Assembly: GCA_050084985.1 (NCBI GenBank)
Contig: JBITNC010000001.1
Span: forward strand, 37,138,001 to 37,202,000
Reading direction: 5' to 3'
DNA: 64,000 nt
Source: Nageia nagi
Lineage: Eukaryota > Pinophyta
Of the stretch, positions 56,966 to 64,000 are shown one piece after another (the first letter of the stretch is position 1; each line of letters opens with the position of its first letter). The notes below the pieces were generated by a model that made no database searches, was not told the DNA's origin, and was given only the letters and a program-made list of their open reading frames with translations. The position numbers and the translations under genes are program-made.

Positions 56966-58664
56966 CTAGACGTTGCCCTCTTTGTCTTAGAATAAAGTTG
57001 GAGATTATTTTTTTTCTTTCTTGTTTGTGCATTTAATTCTCACCTTTATTCTATGCTCCTGCACAAGCAACGTATTCTCCTTCTTGGTAAGGGAAGGGTA
57101 GCCATCACTATTTTACCTAAAAGCATTTATTTTTTTTGACTTGGAGTATTTTTTTTGTTTACTTGGAGTGCTTGAGGTAAAAGAAGCATTAACTATGCAT
57201 AGGTCTCCTTTCTTTTTTCATTAATACTTGCAAGCTCTTTAGAAGCAAACGTATACTTTTTGGTAGGCATTTAATATTTTTTGCTTGCTTACAAGTCATT
57301 TGTTCCTATTAAATACACTTATAAGTACTTATACTCCAACTTTAAGCATTGTCATGATGACTATAATACTTTAAAGTAAGTAGATACATCATTACTCTTC
57401 AATGCTATCCAATTTTTTAGAAAAATGTGGCAAATAAAGTTAATTCTTTAGGAGTATATTTTTTTTTCCTTAAATACTTTTAAGTTTGGCAATTTACTTA
57501 GGTAAAATGATAAATATTAGTGTAACATTAACACTTTAAGGGATTTTTTTTTACTTAAGTATTTGTTAATGATTTCATGTTTCCTAAAAGGGAAACCTAT
57601 GCTATTTTTTAAGTAAACAAGGGAAATTTTTTACTTAAAATATAAATGCATACTTAAAAGAAAAAAAAATTTAGCATACAAGTTTTAGGGATAAAACTTT
57701 AAGTAAAAAAGGGGGGAATTTGTATAGTTTTTTACTTAAAACTTTATCTAGATCTTGCATGCTAAATTTGTAATGCATGCCTCTTAATCTTGTGTAAGAA
57801 TAAAGCATGTTTATTACTTAATTTTTAAGTTATGGAATAATCCATGTTTAATTTTTTAAGTTATGGATTAATGCTAAGTAGGACTTAGCCTTTTTTAAAA
57901 TTCATTAAAGTGTTGAATGAATTTATGAACTTGAGCAAGTATGCAAAATGTAAAAATGTCCTTTAGGGGTTAGTACAAAACCCATTAGACTCTTAAGGTT
58001 TCAAGTTCTTGTGGATGATGTATTTTTAATACTTTACTTTATATTTTTGCATAATTGCTTTATACTTGCAAAATGCAAAATATTGAAAGTAACCCCTAAA
58101 ATGAACACATCCACACGTACTTTTCCACAACATGACTTGTTTGGGGAGCCATGAGGTGAGGACAGGGCAGACTGGAGCCTTTTTAGTCCGAAGAACCAAG
58201 TGGTGGTAAATCCATCTTAATTTCCCCTAAGACCTCTGTTGGATTGGACATAACTCTATTAGGTGGACAGGCATGTGTGTAGTGATACCACATGTCCACA
58301 TGTCTATTCAGGGATTATCCTAATAACCTAGGAGAAAAACTTGAAAACCTTAAACAAGATAATTAAAATGGGCGATCCAAGATACATCGGATCCTTGGAA
58401 AATAGTTGGTACTTCTCCTTAAGAGAGTATATTACTGACCAAGGTGAACTGGTTGAGGACTGGTAGTACTTGGGCTCCACTCTGCGGGCATCCAGGTGAA
58501 GGCCTAATTCTATACAAGAAAACAACCTCAACTTTATCCTTCTACAGATCTAGGTTTATAAGTTTGCACATATGGGACATGTTTACTTATCAATGTTTGA
58601 TTTGTATATATGGTAAATTGTAGAAATTTATTCATTCTTCTTGCTTATTTACTTTTGTGTAGCA
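56966..58664 (+). other. Copia C leader, second part
   Basis: This is a long AT-rich leader with T- and A-runs. The part from about 57950 onward is shared with both old copies. It includes CATTAGACTCTTAAGG, GAGGTGAGGACAGGGCAGAC and GTGTGTAGTGATACCACATG. No coding frame is supported. The segment 56966-57950 has no clear counterpart in the old copies. Confidence 0.5.
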
Positions 58665-61600
58665 ATGGTTGAAACCTTCATACCCAAGCATATACTCGAC
58701 GGTTCCAACTTTGGCATATGGGAACCTCGTATGAAAGCTGAGTTACAAGCAAGGAAGCAATGGTAGACAGTTAATGAAGACTTTGTCGCTCCTACAGATT
58801 AGAAGGCTCTTGAAATCTACAACTCAAAGAATGAGTTAGCAACTTCAATAATTTATCATGTAGTTTTAGATGACGTACTTCTCATGATCTCTTCTTCAAC
58901 ATCAGCAAAGGAAGCTTGGGATAGACTGAAGAAAATTTACCTTGGGTCAAAATTTTCAAGGAGGTTCACTATTTTACAAAAGTTGTTGCAATATCATCAA
59001 GGTGAAGATGAAAGTGCTTCTATTTACTTGAACAAAATCATTGACCTTAGGACACAACTGGTTGGCTGTGGGTGCAACTGGATCAATGATGAGTTCATGG
59101 TCTTCATCATTCTTCAAAGCCTTTCTACAAAGTTTAGTAACTTTGTCACGATTATGGAAACTAGGCTCGATGATGAAGAAGATTTCATCTCTCTTAATAA
59201 CCTTTCTAGACTCCTTCTGAAGCATGAGGAAACTTTGAATAAGAAAATGTTGAACTTTTCTCCAAAGGACAAAAGCATTGCTCTAGGAGCAACCAAAACT
59301 CCTTTCAAGAAGAAGTTCAAACATTATAAATTCAAAGATAACAAATCATCATCTACCTTCAGGAAGTATGAGAAAAAGGGCAACAATAATGGCAACTTCA
59401 TGCAAAGGAATGACAAAGCTGGATCAAGCAATCCAACACCTAAGGAAAAGTTTGATGGAAATTGTAACTTTTGTGGCATCTTTGGGCACAAAGAGTATGA
59501 TTATCGTAAAAAGAAATTTGCTCAAAAAGGCAAGGGAAATGCAAATGTGAAAAATTTCAATAATAAGAAGAACAAGCATGCTGCTACTGTTGCCTACTAC
59601 TCAGTGACTCAAACTATTTCAAATGATTGGATTGTTGATTCAGGATGCACTAATCACATGTGTTATGAAAAGGATAAGTTTGAAAACTTTCATAAGTACA
59701 AGAAAGATGCAGTTGTGATAGGTGATAATTCAGTACTTGATGTTCAAGGAATAGGGAGTGTGGATATTCATGGAAAGGTTCTTGATAATGTCTTTTATGT
59801 GCCTAAACTAAGGATGAATCTTATCTCAGTAATTCAGATTACAAGGAAATGATACTCATTTGAGTTTACCTCACACTCCTGGTGTGTTAAGAAAGGACTT
59901 GCCACCTTGATGAAAGGATCAGTAAAGGATGACCTTTATATAGTGGATCAAGTTCCTTCAAAGATGTGTCTTCCTGCAAATGTTTGTTCAAAGGGTAATC
60001 TTTGGCATCAACGATTAGGGCACCTTAACCATAAGAGTATTCAAGATATGAAAAATCAAGAACTTGTGGAAGGTTTACCTAATATTTCACCCATAATTGG
60101 TCTCTGTGAAAGGTGCATTCTAGGAAAGATGAATAGGCAAAAGTTTGAAAAAGATAAGGCAACTCGGGCTACTCATCCTCTTCAGCTTGTGCATTTAGAT
60201 TTGATGGGTCCATTTCAGACTAAGTCTCTAGGGGGAGCTTCTTATGTTCTGACCTTCATTGATGACTTCAGTAGGATGACATTTGGTTATCTACTTGAGC
60301 ACAAGGATCAAACTTTTGATAGGTTTAAAGACTTCAAGGCTCTTGTTGAAAATCAAACTGATTTTAAGATCAAGATGCTAAGATCTGATAATGGGGGTGA
60401 GTATAATAGCAATGAGTTTAATGACTATTATGTTAAACATGGGATCAAGTGGCAATTCACAATCCCTTACACCCCTCAACAAAATGGAGTTGCTGAAAGG
60501 AAGAATCGAACCATTATGGAAATGGCAAGGTGCATGTTGGGTAACCTTCCTAGTTTCTTATGGGGTGAAGCTATTCACACTACTATTCACACCCTAAATA
60601 GATGTCCTACTAAAGCAGTTGAAGGTAAAACTCCATATGAAGCATGGACAGGAAAGAAACCTAACATCTCACACTTTAGGGTCTTCAGTTGTGATGCATT
60701 TGCATTCATTACCTCAAATAAAAAGGAAGAAGTTGGATAAAAGATCAGAAAAATGCATCTTTGTGGGGTATGATAATCAGCATAGAGGTTACAGGCTCTA
60801 CTCCTCATCCCATAAAATAGTCTTTGTTTCTAGGGATGTCAAGTTCAATGAACTTCCTGAGGATACGACTTCTCATGCTGAGGTGTCTGATTTAGATGAT
60901 TCTTTGCCTGCACCTAACTGGTTGGATGATAATGTAGGGAAGTCACCAGAAGAGCAAAATTCTCCAACTCAGAGAATTACAAGGAGTATGACCTTGAATA
61001 AATCTTTATTTTCCAAAATTGATAATATGAATGAGCCATCAACCTTCAAAGAAGCTTCCAAGCAAGAGTGTTGGATGGAAGCTATGAAAGTTGAGTATGA
61101 GGTGCTCATGAAAAATGAAACTTGGGATTTGGTTCCTTATCCCAATGAGAAAAATGTGATTGGAAATAAATGGATATACAAGGTCAAGTACAATTTTGAT
61201 GGAGAAATTGAAAAATATAAAGCAAGGTTAGTGGCCAAAGGATTCACTTAGAAATATGGTATTGATTATGAGGAAACCTTTGCTCCTGTGGCCAAGATGC
61301 CTACTGTTAAGATAATCCTTGCTCTTTCTGCAGCTTAAGGATGGAAAGTTTTTCAACTTAATGTCAACAGTGCATTTCTCAATGGTGACTTGGATGTAGA
61401 ATTCTACATGAATCAACTAGAAGGATTTATTCCAAAAGGTAAAGAGTCTTTTGTGTGCAAGCTAAAGAAGTCTCTGTATGGACTTAAGCAAGTACCTAGA
61501 GCATGGTACAAGAAAATTTCAAGATTCTTTGCAGATATTGGTTTTTCCAAGTGCTTCTCTGACTCAGATCTCTATGTACTCAATCAAGGAAAAGACGTGG

Positions 61601-62580
61601 TCTTAATTCTCCTTTATGTGGATGATCTTCTCATAACTGGCAATCATATTGAAATCATCCAAGAGTGCATATCCAAACTGAAGGCAACATTTGAAATGAC
61701 TGATCTAGGTCTATTGCATTACTATCTTGGGATGCAAGTATACCAACACAAAGATTGTACTTATCTTATTCAATCTAAGTATATATCAGACATCTTGCAA
61801 AACTTTGGAATGGAGGAGTGTAGATATGCTGCAATACCTATTTCTCCTGGAATCATTGTATCTCTAAGCTCAGATTCTCAGTTGGCTGATGCTACAGCTT
61901 ATAGGTAATTGATTGGTAGTATTCTGTATCTGACTATCTCTCGACCTGATATTGCCTTTGCAGTGAATCTGATGGCATGATTCATGCAAAAACCATATGT
62001 TGAACACCTCAATGCTATTAAGAAAATCTTGAGGTATGTGGCAGGGACAAAGGATCTTGCTCTTAAGTATTCCAAAGTGCCCTCGATTGTTCTCTTTGGG
62101 TTCTCAGATTCTGATTATGGGGGAGATAGAGATGATAGAAAATCAACCTCTGCATATGTGTTCAGCATTGGTTCAGGTGCTATCTCTTGGGCTTCCAAGA
62201 AGCAACCTACTGTGACTCTTTCTACCATTGAAGCTGAATATCGAGCCATGTCTATTGCTACCTAGGAAGCTATTTGGTTGAGGCATATTCTAAATGAAAT
62301 TGGGTATGAGCAAAATGGCCCATCTCTTATTTCTTCAGATAATCAATCGGCTATCTCTTTGGCTAAGAATCCTATGTTCCATCTGAGAACCAAACATGTG
62401 GAAATCCAAGCCCATTTTATCAGGGAGAAGGTTCTAGATGACATCATACACTTGGAGTATTGTCCATATATTGAAAACTCCACTAATTTATTCACCAAGC
62501 CCCAACCTGAAGCTCAGTTCAGCAAGCTTAGGGATTCTCTCAGGTTGGTGAAGTTGCCCTTAAGGGGGAGTGAAGTTTAA
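58665..62580 (+). pseudogene. Copia C gag-pol (near-intact, eight stops and one frameshift)
   Basis: ATG 58665 opens MVETFIPKHILDGSNFGIWE. Gag is followed by a zinc knuckle CNFCGIFGHKEYDY (final Cys changed to Tyr), protease VDSGCTNHM with D-S-G intact, and pre-integrase LWHQRLGHLNHKSI. Integrase has HLDLMGPF, RSDNGGEYNSNEF and NGVAERKNRT with D, D, E intact. RT has YVDDLLITG, and RNase H has SDSDYGGDRDDRKSTSAYVF and TKHVEIQAHFIREKV. Stops lie at 58764, 58800, 59850, 61249, 61336, 61906, 61978 and 62263. A one-base shift lies near 60715-60740, after which all segments stay in one phase to TAA 62578. Judged from relatives, most stops replace Gln, Arg or Trp. It cannot make a full polyprotein as read. 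Confidence 0.95.
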
Positions 62581-62649
62581 ACTTTTGTTAGTGATGATAA
62601 CTTCACCTCTAAGAGGCCCTTTTGTTGTTATATAGTGTTGATTATGATA

Positions 62650-63115
62650 TACCTCCATGGTAAGTTTGCTCTGCATGAGAAACTTATTGTACATTTTATA
62701 CCTCTGTGGTAAGTTTGCTTTGCATGAGAAACTTGTTGTACATTTTATACCTCCGTGGTAAGTTTGCTCTGTGTGAGAAACTTATTGTACATTTTATACC
62801 TCCGTGGTAAGTTTGCTCTACGTGAGAAACTTGTTGTACATTTTATACCTCCATTGTAAGTTTGCTCTATGTGAGAAACTTGTACATTTTATACCTCCGT
62901 GGTAAGTTTGCTCTGTGTGAGAAACTTGTTGTACATTTTATACCTCCGTGGTAAGTTTGCTCTGTGTGAGAAACTTATTGTACAATTTTTTGAGCATATA
63001 ATTGATATACCTCTGTGGTAAGTTCGTTCTGTGTGAGGAACTTCTTGTACATTTTATACCTCTATGGTAAGTTTGCTCTGTGTGATAAACTTGTACAATT
63101 TTTTATGCTCTATTA
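62650..63115 (+). repeat. 49 bp minisatellite, nine copies, in copia C 3' region
   Basis: Nine units start with ACCTCCGTGGTAAGTTTGCT or a close variant, continue CTGTGTGAGAAACTTGTTG and end TACATTTTAT. Starts are near 62651, 62700, 62749, 62799, 62848, 62893, 62942, 63010 and 63057. Most are 49 bp; one is shortened and one lengthened. It lies between the pol stop and the polypurine tract. Confidence 0.92.
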
Positions 63116-63580
63116 ATAATCAACACATGTCTATATACAACAAGTGACTATGAGTGATGGCTTGGCATCTCTGTGATGACTTATAGTGCACCATTGATCA
63201 GTTATTTATAAGATGGCATTATTTGATTCTCCTATTTAATAAAGTGAATATATGATGCATCTAACTGATTTTGTTCATGAGTTGCTTATAGCATGCAAGA
63301 TCTTCTTTAGAAATGCAGGTTACTCACCTTGTGTAAGCAAGCTTATGGAGACTCACATGTCAGCTTAAAGTTGATCGACTACTATGTATAGTGAAACCAG
63401 TTGTGGTTAATGATTGTATTGTAAACCATTTTTTCAAATGGTAATGTAGTGAGTCTCAAACTAGTTCTCAAAAAGATTCTCAAATATGTAAATGTTCTCA
63501 TCTCCGCTTGTATCTCTATGGAGGAGAACTCTCTCTTACTCTCTCTCTTCTCTCTTCTATGCTCTATCCCAATATTGCAT
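63116..63580 (+). other. Copia C 3' untranslated region
   Basis: This is non-coding sequence with blocks shared, inverted, with 1360-1760 of the old minus-strand copy (for example GATGACTTATAGTGCA near 63173). A CT-rich run (TCTCTCTTACTCTCTCTCTT near 63529) precedes the polypurine tract. Confidence 0.6.
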
Positions 63581-63590
63581 TAAGGGGGAG
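63581..63590 (+). promoter_or_regulatory. Copia C polypurine tract
   Basis: TAAGGGGGAG abuts the first base of the 3' LTR. It is the expected plus-strand primer. The same tract also occurs just before the pol stop (CTTAAGGGGGAGTGAAG, near 62560), a secondary copy. Confidence 0.9.
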
Positions 63591-64000
63591 TGTTAGAATT
63601 TGTAATGAAATATTGTGAATATCTAAACTCCTTGTAAATTCAATTAATCACTTAAAGGATATTCAGATACCTTAAGGGATTAATTGAATTTTTTATTATG
63701 TAAACTTTGACCTTACCAAGTGGTTAGTTGGTAGGTTATAGTTAGGTAATACATTTATTGTAACCCTAACCTTACCCTTGGGTTAAAGGGAGGTTAGGGA
63801 GGTGCTCTCATGCTATAAATAGAGGGCCTCTCCTCTTGTAACATAACTAAATTTTTGGAGTAAGATTACTCTACTAGTTTGTGTAGGAGAGAAAGGAATT
63901 GTTGTAAGAGGGTGCATAGTTTGAGAATTGAGATCTAGTTGTGGATGTACTCCCAAGGAGGGAGGAACCACATTATATTGGTGTTATCTTGTGTGAATGG
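63591..64000 (+). mobile_element. Copia C 3' LTR (truncated by window end)
   Basis: It starts TGTTAGAATTTG and follows the 5' LTR for 410 bp before the window ends; about 80 bp and the right target duplication lie outside. Differences from the 5' LTR are six substitutions, three of them T/C transitions. Confidence 0.95.

Larger units (their letters stand above)
55183..64000 (+). mobile_element. Copia C, young Ty1-copia element (3' end outside window)
   Basis: This near-complete element has a 5' LTR (55183-55673), primer-binding site, a 3 kb leader with a captured host gene piece, one gag-pol frame, a 49 bp minisatellite, a polypurine tract and a 3' LTR cut by the window end. The two LTRs differ at 6 of 410 comparable positions, about 1.5%, so it inserted recently compared with everything else here. 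It is the same family as the old copies at 1150-10543. The insertion point is confirmed by the paralogous sequence near 45920. Confidence 0.95.

Noticed and set aside
58974-59320. Minus-strand open stretches opposite copia C gag
   Set aside because: They are shadows of the sense gag frame, which is supported by homology to two other copies.
62650-63115. CRISPR-like array
   Set aside because: The units are contiguous 49 bp tandem copies without unique spacers, inside a plant retrotransposon.
1-64000. tRNA, rRNA or bacterial-type operons
   Set aside because: No cloverleaf, rRNA block or gene cluster is apparent; all recognised coding relics are plant nuclear or retrotransposon in type.

Overview
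This is AT-rich, gene-poor nuclear DNA of a land plant with a large, transposon-filled genome. I see no intact host gene. The evidence is decayed Ty1-copia and Ty3-gypsy retrotransposons, very degenerate arrays of plant-type telomere words (CCCTAAA), and long stretches of broken PLS-class PPR sequence. The PPR style and the slow, nested decay suggest a gymnosperm. That is an inference; no species can be named from the sequence.

Layout. 1-626: tail of a gypsy integrase (minus). 631-1345: two copia LTR pieces facing each other. 1346-10543: two old copies of one copia family placed head to head, forming a large imperfect inverted repeat. 11470-12850: relic of a plant-mobile-domain (MAIN-like) gene (minus). 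14516-15075: a three-copy ~185 bp tandem repeat. 16275-37132: a copia element ('copia B') whose 5' LTR was split by a 13.1 kb gypsy element (16442-29588) with an exact 5 bp target duplication, ATTAC. The gypsy element has a ribonuclease H of the extra (archaeal-like) type between protease and reverse transcriptase, and an unrecognised ~870-codon frame after integrase. 37430-38540: a SET-like pseudogene (minus). 38630-55182: telomere-like repeats, copia ribonuclease H scraps, a hAT-type MITE and broken PPR blocks, largely arranged as two diverged copies of a ~7 kb unit. 55183-64000: the youngest element ('copia C'). Its LTRs differ at 6 of 410 compared bases, its leader carries a fragment of a host SAPS-family (SIT4-phosphatase-associated) gene, and its 3' end runs off the window.

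How the parts relate. The elements record successive insertions: copia B first, the gypsy element into its 5' LTR, a MITE into a PPR relic, and copia C into the second copy of the segmental duplication. The first copy of that duplication and the copia B 3' LTR act as internal empty-site controls. Every coding frame is interrupted. Where the ancestral codon can be inferred, most stops are at Gln, Arg or Trp codons, as expected from deamination of methylated cytosine in silenced repeats.
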